Below are positions 7,566 to 17,521 of a stretch of DNA of 64,000 nucleotides, one piece after another. Every line of letters begins with the position of its first letter. The first letter of the stretch is position 1. The stretch is from positions 682,001 through 746,000 of the forward strand of contig NZ_JANQDU010000001.1 in the NCBI RefSeq assembly GCF_024723735.1, in the 5' to 3' direction. Position numbers and translations under genes: made by a program. Under the pieces are notes generated by a model. The model saw only the letters and a list, made by a program, of their open reading frames with translations, had not been told where the DNA came from and made no database searches. This DNA comes from Frigidibacter sp. ROC022 (GTDB lineage: Bacteria > Pseudomonadota > Alphaproteobacteria > Rhodobacterales > Rhodobacteraceae).

Positions 7566-9439
7566 TGGATACCCGACTGCTGCGCCATTACGAGAACGAA
7601 CTGGCGTTCATGCGGGACATGGGCGGCGAATTCGCGGCTGCCTATCCCAAGATCGCCGCACGGCTGGGGATGGAGGGGCTGGAAGTCCTCGACCCCTATG
7701 TCGAGCGGCTGCTGGAAGGCGTCGCCTTCCTTTCGGCACGGGTGCAGCTGGAGCTTGAGCTGCAATACCCGGCCTTCACCGCCAACCTGCTGGAAATCAT
7801 CTATCCGCACTATCTGGCGCCGACGCCGTCGATGATGGTGGCGGCCTTCCAGCCGGATGTCGGCAACTCGGCGGTCAAGGACGGCTATGTCCTGGAGCGC
7901 CACACCCAGCTTCGGGCGCGGACGGTCGAGGGCGGTCAGACCGCCTGCGTCTTCCGCACCGCGGCGGATGTCACGCTCTGGCCGATCGAGATTTCCGAGG
8001 TCGAATACATCGACAGCCGCGGCGGCCTTGTGGCGGCCGGCGTGTCGCGCCGGACCGAGGCAAGGGCGGGCATCCGGCTGCGGCTGAAACGGACCGACGG
8101 GCTGAAGATGGCGGCGCTGTCGATGGACCGGCTGGTGGTGCATCTCAACAGCCAGGCCGGCAATGCCTGGGCCCTGCACGAGATGATCGCCGCGGAATCC
8201 GTCGGCCTGGTCGGGCGGGCGACCGACCGCCGCGCCGACTGGACGCTGGAACTGCCCGAGGGCCGGGTCGAGCAGCGCGGCTTCGAGCCGGAAGAGGCGC
8301 TGCTGCCGACCCCGGCGCGCAGCTTCGACGGCTACCGGCTGCTGCAAGAATATTTCGCCATGCCCGAGCGGTTCCATTTCGTCGAACTCTGCGGGCTGCA
8401 ACCGGCGCTGAAGAAGGCGCCCGGCAGCGATGTCGATATCTACATCCTGCTGAAGGACGGCAATCGCGACATCGGTGAGGGGCTGTCGGTGGACTCGTTC
8501 CTGCTGCACGCGGTTCCGGCGATCAACCTGTTCCCGCGCCGCTTCGACCGCGCCCATGTGACCACGACCGACACCGAACAGCATATCACGGTGAACCGCA
8601 CGGCGCCGCTGGACTACGAGATCTACAGCATCGATCGGGTCATCGGCATCTCGGGCGAGGGCAAGGAGGACGTCGTCTTCAAGCCCTTCTATTCGGCCTC
8701 GGACCTGACCGCGGCGGGAGAGACCCATCCGGCCTATTACACGATCCACCGCAGGATGCGGCAGCGGTCCGAGCGGGAGCGGCTGCGCGGGGTGCGGACC
8801 TCCTACCTGGGGGCCGAGATCTACCTGAGCCTGGTCGATGGCAAGCAGGCCCCCTACGGCGCCGACATCACCCAGCTTGCGGTCAGCGGGCTCTGCACCA
8901 ACCGCGACCTGCCGATGCTTCTGGCCACCGCGGGCAAGGATGTCTTCGACCTGCCCGAGGGCGGCCCGGTGCTGTCGGTCAGCACCCCGGTGGCGCCGAC
9001 CCGGCCGCGCCCGACCATGGCCCAGGGCGATACCGCCTGGCGGCTGATCTCGCATCTGTCGCTGAACTACATTTCGATTGCCGACAATCCGGAACAGGGC
9101 GCCGAGGCGCTGCGCGAGTTGATCGGGATCTACGCCCCGGTCGGCGACCGGGTGATCTCGAAGCAGCTGGAAGGCGTGGTGGACATCTCCTCGCGCCCGA
9201 TCGTGCGACGGATGACGGATGAGGTTCTCTCGACCGCGGTGCGCGGGCTCGAGATCACCCTGACCTTCGACGACAGCTTCTTCGAGGGCTCCAGCGCCTA
9301 TCTGCTGGGTTCGGTGCTCGAGCGGTTCTTCCGCAAGCATGTGACGATCAATTCCTTCACCGAAACCGTCCTCAGGACGCAACAACGCGGAGAGATAGCC
9401 CGATGGAGACCGGCGGCGGGTCTGGGTCGGATGATCTGA
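7565..9439 (+). CDS. tssF: T6SS baseplate protein TssF
   Basis: 624 aa, normal length. The start MDTRLLRHYENELAFMRDMGGEFAAAYPKIAARLGM is the characteristic TssF N-terminus, so the ATG at 7565 was chosen over an upstream in-frame start. TssF, with TssG, TssE and TssK, forms the baseplate wedge. The ATG overlaps the tssE stop by one base; its 3' end overlaps tssG by 37 bp, giving strict coupling. Confidence 0.97.
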   Translation: MDTRLLRHYENELAFMRDMGGEFAAAYPKIAARLGMEGLEVLDPYVERLLEGVAFLSARVQLELELQYPAFTANLLEIIYPHYLAPTPSMMVAAFQPDVGNSAVKDGYVLERHTQLRARTVEGGQTACVFRTAADVTLWPIEISEVEYIDSRGGLVAAGVSRRTEARAGIRLRLKRTDGLKMAALSMDRLVVHLNSQAGNAWALHEMIAAESVGLVGRATDRRADWTLELPEGRVEQRGFEPEEALLPTPARSFDGYRLLQEYFAMPERFHFVELCGLQPALKKAPGSDVDIYILLKDGNRDIGEGLSVDSFLLHAVPAINLFPRRFDRAHVTTTDTEQHITVNRTAPLDYEIYSIDRVIGISGEGKEDVVFKPFYSASDLTAAGETHPAYYTIHRRMRQRSERERLRGVRTSYLGAEIYLSLVDGKQAPYGADITQLAVSGLCTNRDLPMLLATAGKDVFDLPEGGPVLSVSTPVAPTRPRPTMAQGDTAWRLISHLSLNYISIADNPEQGAEALRELIGIYAPVGDRVISKQLEGVVDISSRPIVRRMTDEVLSTAVRGLEITLTFDDSFFEGSSAYLLGSVLERFFRKHVTINSFTETVLRTQQRGEIARWRPAAGLGRMI

Positions 9440-10452
9440 CGCATTTCGCGCAGCTCCTGAAGACCCCGCAAAAGCACCACCTGTTCCACGCGCTTCGCAT
9501 CATCGAGGCGCGCTACAAGGATTCGCCGCGCCTGGGGGAAAGCCGCCGTTCCGCGCAGGACCCCGTGCGGCTGGAGCAGGAACCCGAACTGGCCTTTCCT
9601 CCCTCGACCATCGCCTCGTTCACCCCGCCAAAAAACGGCAAGCCGGGGCGGCTGATCAACCGCTTCTTCGGGCTCTTCGGGCCGCACGGGCCGCTGCCGC
9701 TCCATCTGACCGAATACGCCCGCGACCGGCAGCGCAACCACCGCGACAGCGCGCTGGTGGCCTTTGCCAACATGCTGACGCACCGGATGATGGGCCTGTT
9801 CTACCGGGCCTGGACGGCGGGCCAGCCGGCGCCGAGTTTCGACCGCGGCGGTCCGGACCCGGTCGAGCGCAAGGTGGCCGCGCTGGCCGGCTACGGCGGC
9901 TACAAGATGGACGGCGCCGACCTGATGCCGGACCTCGCCAAGCGGCATTTCGCGGGCCACCTGGCCAGCGGCGCCAAACATGCCGAAGGGCTGGTCTCGA
10001 TCCTGTCCGCCTTTTTCGAGGCGCCGGTCCGGATACAGCAGTTCGTCGGCTGCTGGCTGGAGCTGGAAGGCTCGGACCGCTGGCAACTGGGCGCGCCGGC
10101 GGGGCTGGGCGCCTCGACCTCGGTCGGCACAAGGGTCTGGTCGCGGGCCTCGAAGTTCCGGCTGCTGATCGGGCCGGTGGACATCGAGACCTACCGCAGG
10201 CTGTTGCCGGGGCGGGGGGCCCTGGAACGAATGGAGGCGATCGTCCGCAACTATGTCGGCGACCGTCTGGACTGGGATGTGAACATCATCCTCAAGGCCG
10301 AGGACGTGCCGCGTACCGCTCTGGGCGCCGGTTCGGCCCTGGGACAGACGACCTGGGTCGGTCGCCGCCGCGACATGGCCGAAGATGCCGACGACCTTTA
10401 TCTGGCGCCGCCGTCGCAGACCCGCGGCTCTCGGGCGCTTGCAGGACATTGA
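9403..10452 (+). CDS. tssG: T6SS baseplate protein TssG
   Basis: 349 aa. Typical TssG blocks: HLFHALRIIEARYKDSPRLGESRRSAQDPVRLEQEPELAFPPSTI near the start, then FFGLFGPHGPLPLHLTEYARDR, and the C-terminal FRLLIGPVDIETYRRLLPG region. It joins TssF in the wedge and contacts TssK. It starts inside tssF, so the two are coupled; 12 bases separate it from clpV. Confidence 0.96.
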   Translation: METGGGSGSDDLTHFAQLLKTPQKHHLFHALRIIEARYKDSPRLGESRRSAQDPVRLEQEPELAFPPSTIASFTPPKNGKPGRLINRFFGLFGPHGPLPLHLTEYARDRQRNHRDSALVAFANMLTHRMMGLFYRAWTAGQPAPSFDRGGPDPVERKVAALAGYGGYKMDGADLMPDLAKRHFAGHLASGAKHAEGLVSILSAFFEAPVRIQQFVGCWLELEGSDRWQLGAPAGLGASTSVGTRVWSRASKFRLLIGPVDIETYRRLLPGRGALERMEAIVRNYVGDRLDWDVNIILKAEDVPRTALGAGSALGQTTWVGRRRDMAEDADDLYLAPPSQTRGSRALAGH

Positions 10453-10464
10453 GAGGGGAATAGA

Positions 10465-13164
10465 ATGAGTGAAATCAGCCGTGTGTCGCTGTTCGGGAAG
10501 CTGAACAAACTGGGCTATCAGGCGATCGAAGGGGCCACCGTCTTCTGCAAGATGCGCGGCAACCCCTATGTCGAACTGGTGCATTGGTTCCACCAGATCC
10601 TGAACAATCAGGACAGCGACCTGCATCGGCTGGTCCAGCATTACGAGATCGACCCCTCGCGGCTGGCCAGCGACATGACCCGCGCGCTCGATGCCCTGCC
10701 GCGCGGCGCCTCGACCATTTCCGACCTCTCCGAACATCTCGAAAACGCCGTCGAACGGGCCTGGACCTACGGCTCGCTGATGTTCAATTCCAGCCAGGTG
10801 CGGACCGGCCACATCATTCTGGGAATGCTCAAGACGCCGCCCCTGCGCAACATCCTGTACGACATGTCGGCGGAGTGGAAGAAGATCAAGCCGGACGATT
10901 TCTCGGACAACTTCATGGACGTGGTTTCGGGCTCGCCCGAGGATGGCCAGAAACCGACCGATGGGTCCGCCGTCGGCGGCGGCGAGCCGGGCGAGTTTTC
11001 CGACGCCCGCGCCCCGGCCCAGATGGGCAAGGAAGAGGCGCTGGCGCAGTTCTGCACCGACCTGACCCAGCAGGCCCGCGACGGCAAGATCGACCCGATC
11101 GTCGGCCGCGACGAGGAAATCCGCCAGGTGGTCGATGTGCTGATGCGCCGCCGCCAGAACAACCCGATCCTCACCGGCGAGGCCGGGGTGGGCAAGACCG
11201 CCGTGGTCGAAGGCTTCGCGTTGCGGATCGCCCGCGGCGACGTGCCTCCGGCGCTGCGCGAGGCGCGGCTGATGGCGCTGGACGTGGGGCTGCTGCAGGC
11301 CGGCGCCAGCATGAAGGGCGAGTTCGAGAACCGCCTGCGCCAGGTGATCGACGAGGTTCAGGCCTCGACCGTGCCGATCATCATGTTCATCGACGAGACC
11401 CATACGCTGGTCGGGGCCGGTGGCGCGGCCGGAACCGGCGACGCCGCCAACCTGCTGAAACCGGCGCTGGCCCGGGGCACGCTGCGGACCATCGGCGCCA
11501 CCACTTGGGCCGAATACAAGAAGCATATCGAGAAGGACCCGGCGCTGACCCGGCGCTTCCAGACCGTCGTGGTGGACGAGCCCGATCCGGAAAAGGCGAT
11601 CATGATGATGCGCGGCATCGCCTCGATGCTGGAAAAGCACCACAAGGTGCAGATCCTCGATGAAGGCATCGAAGCCGCGGTGAACCTCTCGGCGCGCTAC
11701 ATCCCGGCCCGGCAATTGCCGGACAAGTCGGTCTCGGTGCTCGATACCTCCTGTGCCCGGGTGGCGATCAGCCAGTTTGCGACGCCGGCCTCGGTGGACG
11801 ATTCGCAGCGCCGGATCAGCGCCCTGGAGACCGAGCTGGAAATCATCGGCCGCGACGAGACCGCCGGTTACGATGTCGCCGACCGGCGCGAGGCGGTGAC
11901 GGCGGCCAAGACCGAAGAGGAGGCCCGGCTGGCCGAGCTGACCGGCAAATGGGAAGCCGAGAAGGCGGTGGTCGAGAAGATTCTCGCCCTGCGCGAGAAG
12001 CTGCGCGAAGGCGGGGCGCCGGTGGACACGCCGGATGCCGCCGAAAGCACCAAGGGCCCGTTGCAGGGTGAAGAGCGGGCCGCGGCGCTGGAGGAACTCA
12101 AGGCCGCCAATGCCGAACTGACCGAGCTTCAGGGCGAAGACCCGCTGATCCTGCCGATCGTCGATGCCCAGGCCGTCGGCAGTGTCGTCGGCGACTGGAC
12201 CGGGATTCCGGTCGGCCGGATGCTGAAGGACGAGATCGAGACGGTTCTCAACCTCGACTCCCTGCTGGCCAAGCGGGTGATCGGCCAGGACCACGCGATG
12301 AAGATGATCGCCAAGCGGATCCAGACCAGCCGCGCCGGGCTCGACAACCCGTCGAAGCCGATCGGGGTCTTCATGCTGGCGGGGACCAGCGGCGTCGGCA
12401 AGACCGAGACCGCGCTGGCGCTGGCCGAGGTGCTCTATGGCGGCGAACAGAACGTCATCACCATCAACATGAGCGAGTATCAGGAGGCCCATACCGTCAG
12501 CAGCCTGAAGGGCGCGCCGCCGGGCTACATCGGCTATGGCGAAGGCGGGGTGCTGACCGAGGCGGTGCGGCGCAAGCCCTACAGCGTCGTCCTGCTGGAC
12601 GAGGTCGAAAAGGCGCACCCGGATGTGCACGAGATCTTCTTCCAGGTCTTCGACAAGGGCGTGATGGAGGATGGCGAGGGCCGCTCGATCGACTTCCGCA
12701 ACACGCTGATCCTGCTGACGACCAATGCCGGCACCGAGATGATCATGGATCTCTGCGCCGATCCGGATCTGATGCCGGACCCGGACGGGATGGCCAAGGC
12801 GCTGCGCGAGCCGCTGCTGAAGATCTTCCCGCCGGCCCTGCTGGGACGTCTGGTGGTGATCCCCTATTACCCGCTGAGCCCGTCCATGATCGCCGAGATC
12901 ACCAAGCTGCAGCTGAACCGCATCAAGAAGCGGGTCGAGGCGCAGCGCGGCGTGCCGTTCGAATATTCCGATGCCGTGGTCGATCTGATCGTCGAGCGCT
13001 GCCAGGAAGTCGAATCCGGCGGCCGGATGATCGACGCGATCGTCACCAATACCATGCTGCCCGACATTTCCTCCGAATTCCTGAAACGGATGATGGCCGG
13101 CGGCGAGGTAACCAAGGTCGCCCTCGATGTCGCGGACGGCAATTTCACTTACGCATTCGATTGA
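10465..13164 (+). CDS. clpV: T6SS sheath-recycling AAA+ ATPase ClpV (TssH)
   Basis: 899 aa. N-terminal Clp-N domain (about residues 1-160), first AAA+ module with Walker A GEAGVGKT (about 238-245) and Walker [16 protein letters not shown], a middle coiled-coil region (about 450-560), second AAA+ module with Walker A GTSGVGKT (about 639-646) and Walker [12 protein letters not shown], and a C-terminal ClpB-type small domain. It disassembles contracted sheath. RBS GAGAGGGGAAT upstream. Full length, no missing catalytic residues seen. Confidence 0.97.
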   Translation: MSEISRVSLFGKLNKLGYQAIEGATVFCKMRGNPYVELVHWFHQILNNQDSDLHRLVQHYEIDPSRLASDMTRALDALPRGASTISDLSEHLENAVERAWTYGSLMFNSSQVRTGHIILGMLKTPPLRNILYDMSAEWKKIKPDDFSDNFMDVVSGSPEDGQKPTDGSAVGGGEPGEFSDARAPAQMGKEEALAQFCTDLTQQARDGKIDPIVGRDEEIRQVVDVLMRRRQNNPILTGEAGVGKTAVVEGFALRIARGDVPPALREARLMALDVGLLQAGASMKGEFENRLRQVIDEVQASTVPIIMFIDETHTLVGAGGAAGTGDAANLLKPALARGTLRTIGATTWAEYKKHIEKDPALTRRFQTVVVDEPDPEKAIMMMRGIASMLEKHHKVQILDEGIEAAVNLSARYIPARQLPDKSVSVLDTSCARVAISQFATPASVDDSQRRISALETELEIIGRDETAGYDVADRREAVTAAKTEEEARLAELTGKWEAEKAVVEKILALREKLREGGAPVDTPDAAESTKGPLQGEERAAALEELKAANAELTELQGEDPLILPIVDAQAVGSVVGDWTGIPVGRMLKDEIETVLNLDSLLAKRVIGQDHAMKMIAKRIQTSRAGLDNPSKPIGVFMLAGTSGVGKTETALALAEVLYGGEQNVITINMSEYQEAHTVSSLKGAPPGYIGYGEGGVLTEAVRRKPYSVVLLDEVEKAHPDVHEIFFQVFDKGVMEDGEGRSIDFRNTLILLTTNAGTEMIMDLCADPDLMPDPDGMAKALREPLLKIFPPALLGRLVVIPYYPLSPSMIAEITKLQLNRIKKRVEAQRGVPFEYSDAVVDLIVERCQEVESGGRMIDAIVTNTMLPDISSEFLKRMMAGGEVTKVALDVADGNFTYAFD

Positions 13165-13180
13165 AAGGGAGGACGACGCG

Positions 13181-14719
13181 ATGAAGAAGGGGGTAACTCC
13201 ACAGCTGGATTCCAAATGGTGGGCAAAGAACAAGGCCAAGACCCTGCTCAAGACCGGCATCGGCGATGCCCTGCGCAACTACGAGGTGGCGCAGGCCAAG
13301 AAGGATGATCAGCTCGTCCTGAAGTCCCTGTCGGTGTTGAAGAAGGCGGTCGCCAACGGCGTCACCAAGGCCAATCCGAAACTGCATGCCGAAACCATCG
13401 CGGCGCTGAAGAAATACCCGAAGCTGATCGAAGAGCAGATCAAGCTGGCGAACGAGCGCATCGCCCGCGACGCCGCGGCCGCCAAGGGCGGCGGGCCGGC
13501 GCCGAAGCAGAAGATCGGCAAGGACGTGGTGATCTGGTCCATCGACGTCGGCGTCGAGGTCCAGAAGCAGTTCAAGCCCGCCTGGCTGGAAAGCTTCAAG
13601 GGCTACAAGATGTCCCTGAAGCTGAATGACGACATCCTCAAGCTGCTGGAAGCGGAAGAGGATTTCGTCACCCCCGCCTTCATGGTCGAGGATGCCCAGA
13701 AGGTCGGCAAGGAGACCGTCGATGCGATCGTCAACGCGGCCAAGAAGGTCGATGCCTTCACCGGCACGCCGCAGGCGGTCGACAAGATGCGGGCCAATTT
13801 CGTCAAGGTTGCGGAAGGGCTGATCAAGACCCAGGCGAAGAAGCTGGCGCCGATCCCGGCGACCCGCTGGAAGACCTTCGTCGCGCGGCACAAGCAGTAC
13901 AAGGACTACAAGATCAAGGCCGGCTTCGACGTCACGCTCGGCATTCTCGGCACTGCCGGGGCGGCGGCCGGGATCGTCGGATCGGGCGGCGCCGGGCTGG
14001 TGCTGGGGATCGTGGCGCTGGTCCGCTCGACCACCGCGGTGATCAAGCAGATCTACGATCTGGCGCTGGACGCCGACAAGGTCGGCAAGGATCTGAAGAA
14101 GGACTGCGACACGCTCCTGGCGCGTTATGTCGATGCCCAGGGCCAGGCCAACAAGAAGACCCAGGGCGCGGCCGAGGTCGGCGGAACGGTGCTGAAGAGC
14201 ATCCTCGGCACCGATGCGCCCTTCCTCGCGACGATCCCCAAGGCGCAGGCCAACTACGAACTCTGGGACAACAAGATCGCCGGGGTGACGGTCGCGGGCC
14301 GGGCTGCCTCGAAGCAGATCAACCAGGCGCTGAAGGGCTGCGACGCCGCCGAGAAGCGGATCATGAAGGCCCAGGGCAAGGAGGCGCAGAAGGTTTACAA
14401 GACCCTCGTCAAACTGCGCAAGCAACTGGACGAAGCCCTGAACAAGACCTCGGATCTGATGGCCAAGGTCAGCCGTTTCGAGGCCAACGGCCCGGCGCTG
14501 CAGAAGACGCTCAAGAGCCTGTCGAACCAGAACTCGGACTTCGCCAAGATCTTCGACAAGGTGTTCCCCGCAGTGGTCAACCTGACCCTGTCGGGCGCCT
14601 CGGCGGGTGTCGGCTTCAAGGAGGCCAAGACCACGCTCGAGACCTTCAACACCGCTCTGGGCCTGGCCAACGACATCATGAGCGAGGGCAAGGACAAGCT
14701 CGAGGAATACCTCGGCTGA
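13181..14719 (+). CDS. Unrecognised lysine-rich helical protein with a central hydrophobic hairpin, T6SS-embedded
   Basis: 512 aa; the ATG at 13181 is preceded by GGGAGG at 8 bases. No signal peptide. The protein is rich in Lys and Ala and looks almost all helical, with coiled-coil-like parts near both ends (for example residues 340-405). In the middle (about 250-281) is a 30-residue Gly/Ala/Val/Leu-rich segment with a central GSGG turn, resembling a membrane hairpin. That layout is reminiscent of alpha-helical pore-forming proteins, but I recognise no family. It sits between clpV and a sodium-channel gene. Candidate T6SS effector or a structural accessory; function unknown. Confidence 0.8.
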   Translation: MKKGVTPQLDSKWWAKNKAKTLLKTGIGDALRNYEVAQAKKDDQLVLKSLSVLKKAVANGVTKANPKLHAETIAALKKYPKLIEEQIKLANERIARDAAAAKGGGPAPKQKIGKDVVIWSIDVGVEVQKQFKPAWLESFKGYKMSLKLNDDILKLLEAEEDFVTPAFMVEDAQKVGKETVDAIVNAAKKVDAFTGTPQAVDKMRANFVKVAEGLIKTQAKKLAPIPATRWKTFVARHKQYKDYKIKAGFDVTLGILGTAGAAAGIVGSGGAGLVLGIVALVRSTTAVIKQIYDLALDADKVGKDLKKDCDTLLARYVDAQGQANKKTQGAAEVGGTVLKSILGTDAPFLATIPKAQANYELWDNKIAGVTVAGRAASKQINQALKGCDAAEKRIMKAQGKEAQKVYKTLVKLRKQLDEALNKTSDLMAKVSRFEANGPALQKTLKSLSNQNSDFAKIFDKVFPAVVNLTLSGASAGVGFKEAKTTLETFNTALGLANDIMSEGKDKLEEYLG

Positions 14720-14729
14720 CAAGGCATTG

Positions 14730-14751
14730 CGGCGCCCCCGCCGGGGCGCCG
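14730..14751 (+). other. Perfect 9-bp intercistronic hairpin before the ion-channel gene
   Basis: CGGCGCCCC (14730-14738) and GGGGCGCCG (14743-14751) form a perfect stem with loop CGCC, 11 bases after the stop of the helical-protein gene. Followed by TGACCGCG, not a T-tract. Confidence 0.6.
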
Positions 14752-14784
14752 TGACCGCGACGACAGAAGGAAAGCGACCAGAAC

Positions 14785-15621
14785 GTGATTGCGACGAACC
14801 ACAGCGAGAGCGGCGGACACAGGGCCCGGTTGCGGGGATTCCTGGAACGCGACTCCGTGCGCAATACGATCCTGACGGTGATCATCTTCAACGCGATCAC
14901 CCTGGGGTTCTCGACCTCGGACACCGTGATGGCGGTGGCCGGGCCGTTGATCCATGCGGTGGACAGGATCGTGCTGGTGATCTTCATCATCGAGCTGGGG
15001 CTGAAGCTCTATGCCTACGGGCTGGCCTTCTTCCGCACCTGGTGGAACCTGTTCGACGCCTTCGTGATCCTGGTCGGGCTGCTGCCGCAGACCGGCAGCC
15101 TGCGTGCGCTCAGGGCGCTGCGGGTGATCCGGGCGCTGCGGCTCTTGTCGGTGGTGCCGCAGATGCGCGCCGTCGTGCAGGCGCTGTTCGACGCGCTGCC
15201 CGGGATGGGCGCGGTCATCATCATGCTGTCGATCGTCTATTACGTCTTCGGCGTCATGGCGACGCTCATGTTCGGCAACGCCTTCGACGAATGGTTCGGC
15301 ACCCTGGGCCGTTCGCTCTATTCTCTGTTCCAGATCATGACGCTGGAAAGCTGGTCCATGGGCATCGTCCGCCCGGTCATGGACGAGTTTCCCTATGCTT
15401 GGGCCTTCTTCGTGCCCTTCATCATCGTCACCTCGTTTTCGGTGCTCAACCTCTTCATCGGCCTTCTGGTCAACACCATGCAGGGCGCGGTGGAGGATCA
15501 GAGATCGCTGGACATCGAGGAACTGACCAGGATCACGGTCGAACAGACCCAGACCCTGACCGAAGAAATCAGATCACTGCGGCGCGAAATCGTCGAAATT
15601 GGGAGAAACAAGAATGGCTGA
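14785..15621 (+). CDS. Bacterial voltage-gated sodium channel (BacNav/NaChBac family) inside the T6SS operon
   Basis: 278 aa, GTG start with AGAAGGAAAG upstream. Six transmembrane segments: S1-S3 in residues 27-100, an S4 voltage sensor with arginines every third residue (R107, R110, R113, R116, R119), S5 at 141-163, pore helix, then filter TLESWSM (186-192; the Glu is E188) and S6 at 204-232. TLESWSM is the filter sequence I know from NavAb, so Na+ selectivity is predicted. The C-terminus (about 240-273) is a heptad-like helix, as in tetrameric BacNav channels. Its stop overlaps the start of the next T6SS gene by 8 bp, so it is a true operon member. Confidence 0.92.
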   Translation: MIATNHSESGGHRARLRGFLERDSVRNTILTVIIFNAITLGFSTSDTVMAVAGPLIHAVDRIVLVIFIIELGLKLYAYGLAFFRTWWNLFDAFVILVGLLPQTGSLRALRALRVIRALRLLSVVPQMRAVVQALFDALPGMGAVIIMLSIVYYVFGVMATLMFGNAFDEWFGTLGRSLYSLFQIMTLESWSMGIVRPVMDEFPYAWAFFVPFIIVTSFSVLNLFIGLLVNTMQGAVEDQRSLDIEELTRITVEQTQTLTEEIRSLRREIVEIGRNKNG

Positions 15622-17452
15622 TACGCTTCATTCCGGCACTGGATCCTTCGCTTTCGGAAGCATGGGCAAGGAACGCCCGGACCGCGCCAGTCTGAACCGC
15701 AGCCGGTTCCGGATGGCGATCATGGGAGACTTCTCGGGACGCGCCGCGAAGGGGGAGATCGAAACCGGCGAGGCCCTGGCCAAGCGCCGGGCGATCAAGC
15801 TGGATGTCGATACGATCGAGGACGTGATCGAGGGCTTCGCGACCACGCTGGTGCTGCCGATCGGCAAGAAGGGCGCGGGCATCGAGGTCAAGCTGAACGG
15901 GATCGACGACCTGCACCCCGACGAGTTGTTCGAGAATGTCGAGCTGTTCGAAGGGCTGGTGGCGCTGCGGCGCCAGCTCGGCTCGGGCAAGACCTCCGAA
16001 TCCGCCGTCAAGACGCTCAAGGAATGGGGCAAGGAGCACGGCCGGAAGGTCTCGCCGCCGAAGAAGTCGTCGCGCGGCAACAAGGTGCCGGCCGATCGCA
16101 AGCTGACGGATTTTCAGAAGCTGATGGGCGACAAGGCCGAAAAGCCCGCCGCCACCCCCGCCGATGAGCTGATCGCCCGGATCGTCGGCCCGCATGTGAA
16201 ATCGCTGCCCGACGCCGATGCGCCGGCGCTGCAGGAAGCGGTGGACGAGGCGCTGTCGGACGCGATGCGCCTGGTTCTGCACCACCCCGAGTTCCAGTCG
16301 GTCGAGGCGCAGTGGCGGATGCTCGACCTGATCGCGCGCTCGATCGAGACCGACGACGATTTCGACATCATTCTCTACGACATCTCGGCCGAGGAGATCG
16401 CCGCCGACCTGGCCTCGGTCGAGGATCTGACCGAAAGCGGCCTCTACCAGCTGCTGGCCGAGGGCACCCCGGACGGGCGCGGCAATTTCTCGGCCCTGAT
16501 CGGGCTCTATACATTCGAGGAAACCCCGCCCCACGCCGAATTGCTGGGCCGTGTGGCGCGGCTGGCGGCGCATATCGACGCGCCGTTCGTTTCGGCCATG
16601 GCGCCGGGCTTCATGGACATCGAGAAGAAGAACCGGCACCCGCTGGTCGCCGAGGCCTGGGACGGGCTGCGCGCGATGCCCGAGGCCGGGCATGTGGCGC
16701 TGGCCACGCCGCGCTTCCTGCTGCGCCGGCCCTACGGCAAGAAGACCGACCCGATCTCGGAGTTCGATTTCGAGGAGTTCACCCCGCAGGAGGGCATGGC
16801 GGGGATGCTCTGGGCCAATCCGGCGGTCTTCGTGGCGATTCTGCTGGCACTGTCCTACAAGCAGAACGGCGCGGCGATGAAGCTCGGCTCTGTGATGCAG
16901 CTGGGCGGCCAGCCGTATCACTTCGTGGTCGATCAGTATGGCGACCAGATTCAGCTGCCCTGCACCGAGCGCAACATCACTCAGGCCAAGGCCGTCAAGG
17001 TGCTGGAGCGCGGCTTCATGCCGGTCCTGACGATCAAGGGCCGCGACGAGATCAGGCTGGCAGCCTTCATGTCGCTTGCCGGCAAGATCCTGCTTGGCCC
17101 CTGGTCCAAGACACCGGCGCCCGAGCCGTCTCCGCCCAGCCGCTCGGCCGCGCCCGCGACCGCCAGCGACGACGATGCCGACAGCGGTGCCGAGGATGAT
17201 GACGATCTCGACGCCCTGCTGGCCGGCGACGATGACGACGCCGGCAGCGACGATGGCGATGTCGGTGACGATGATCTGGATTCCTTACTGTCGGGACTCG
17301 ACGACGAGGGCGATACTGGGGGCGATGACGATCTCGATGCGCTGCTGGCAGGTTTCGACGACGACAGCGACGATGACGACGGCGCCGAGGACGACGCTGG
17401 CGATGAAGAAGAAATGGACCCGGAACTGGCGGCGCTGCTTGAGAGTCTTTAG
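15614..17452 (+). CDS. TssB-TssC fusion paralogue with an acidic repeat tail
   Basis: 612 aa; ATG at 15614 with GGGAGAAAC upstream, overlapping the channel gene. Residues about 30-125 resemble TssB (RFRMAIMGDFSGRA, DDLHPDELFENVELFEGLVALRRQL). Residues about 205-500 resemble TssC (LHHPEFQSVEAQWRMLDLIARSIETDDDFDI, FSALIGLYTFEETPPHAELLGRVARLAAHIDAPF, RFLLRRPYGKKTDPISEFDFEEF). A tail from about 515 is very rich in Asp and carries three DDLDxLLxG copies near 530, 554 and 573. The canonical tssB and tssC are intact elsewhere, so this is a sheath-like accessory, perhaps a sheath cap, adaptor or ruler. Exact role not known to me. Confidence 0.85.
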   Translation: MADTLHSGTGSFAFGSMGKERPDRASLNRSRFRMAIMGDFSGRAAKGEIETGEALAKRRAIKLDVDTIEDVIEGFATTLVLPIGKKGAGIEVKLNGIDDLHPDELFENVELFEGLVALRRQLGSGKTSESAVKTLKEWGKEHGRKVSPPKKSSRGNKVPADRKLTDFQKLMGDKAEKPAATPADELIARIVGPHVKSLPDADAPALQEAVDEALSDAMRLVLHHPEFQSVEAQWRMLDLIARSIETDDDFDIILYDISAEEIAADLASVEDLTESGLYQLLAEGTPDGRGNFSALIGLYTFEETPPHAELLGRVARLAAHIDAPFVSAMAPGFMDIEKKNRHPLVAEAWDGLRAMPEAGHVALATPRFLLRRPYGKKTDPISEFDFEEFTPQEGMAGMLWANPAVFVAILLALSYKQNGAAMKLGSVMQLGGQPYHFVVDQYGDQIQLPCTERNITQAKAVKVLERGFMPVLTIKGRDEIRLAAFMSLAGKILLGPWSKTPAPEPSPPSRSAAPATASDDDADSGAEDDDDLDALLAGDDDDAGSDDGDVGDDDLDSLLSGLDDEGDTGGDDDLDALLAGFDDDSDDDDGAEDDAGDEEEMDPELAALLESL

Positions 17453-17480
17453 GCTTGCAGCGCCAACCCGGGAGACCCAA

Positions 17481-17504
17481 GGCCAGCGGAATTACCCGCT
17501 GGCC
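17481..17504 (+). other. Perfect 9-bp intercistronic hairpin before vgrG
   Basis: GGCCAGCGG (17481-17489) pairs with CCGCTGGCC (17496-17504), loop AATTAC, ending 17 bases before the vgrG ATG. No T-tract. The vgrG ribosome site (GAGAGGATG) follows the hairpin directly. Confidence 0.6.
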
Positions 17505-17521
17505 GGTGAGAGGATGAAGCA

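Noticed and set aside
9298-13278. A 1326-codon open frame on the minus strand opposite tssF-tssG-clpV
   Set aside because: It lies antisense to three clear T6SS genes, has His/Arg/Asp/Gln-rich composition typical of GC-rich antisense frames, and no recognisable domain.
14785-15621. Potassium or calcium channel identity
   Set aside because: The filter TLESWSM has neither the TVGYG of K+ channels nor the extra Asp residues of engineered Ca2+-selective BacNav variants; Na+ selectivity fits best.
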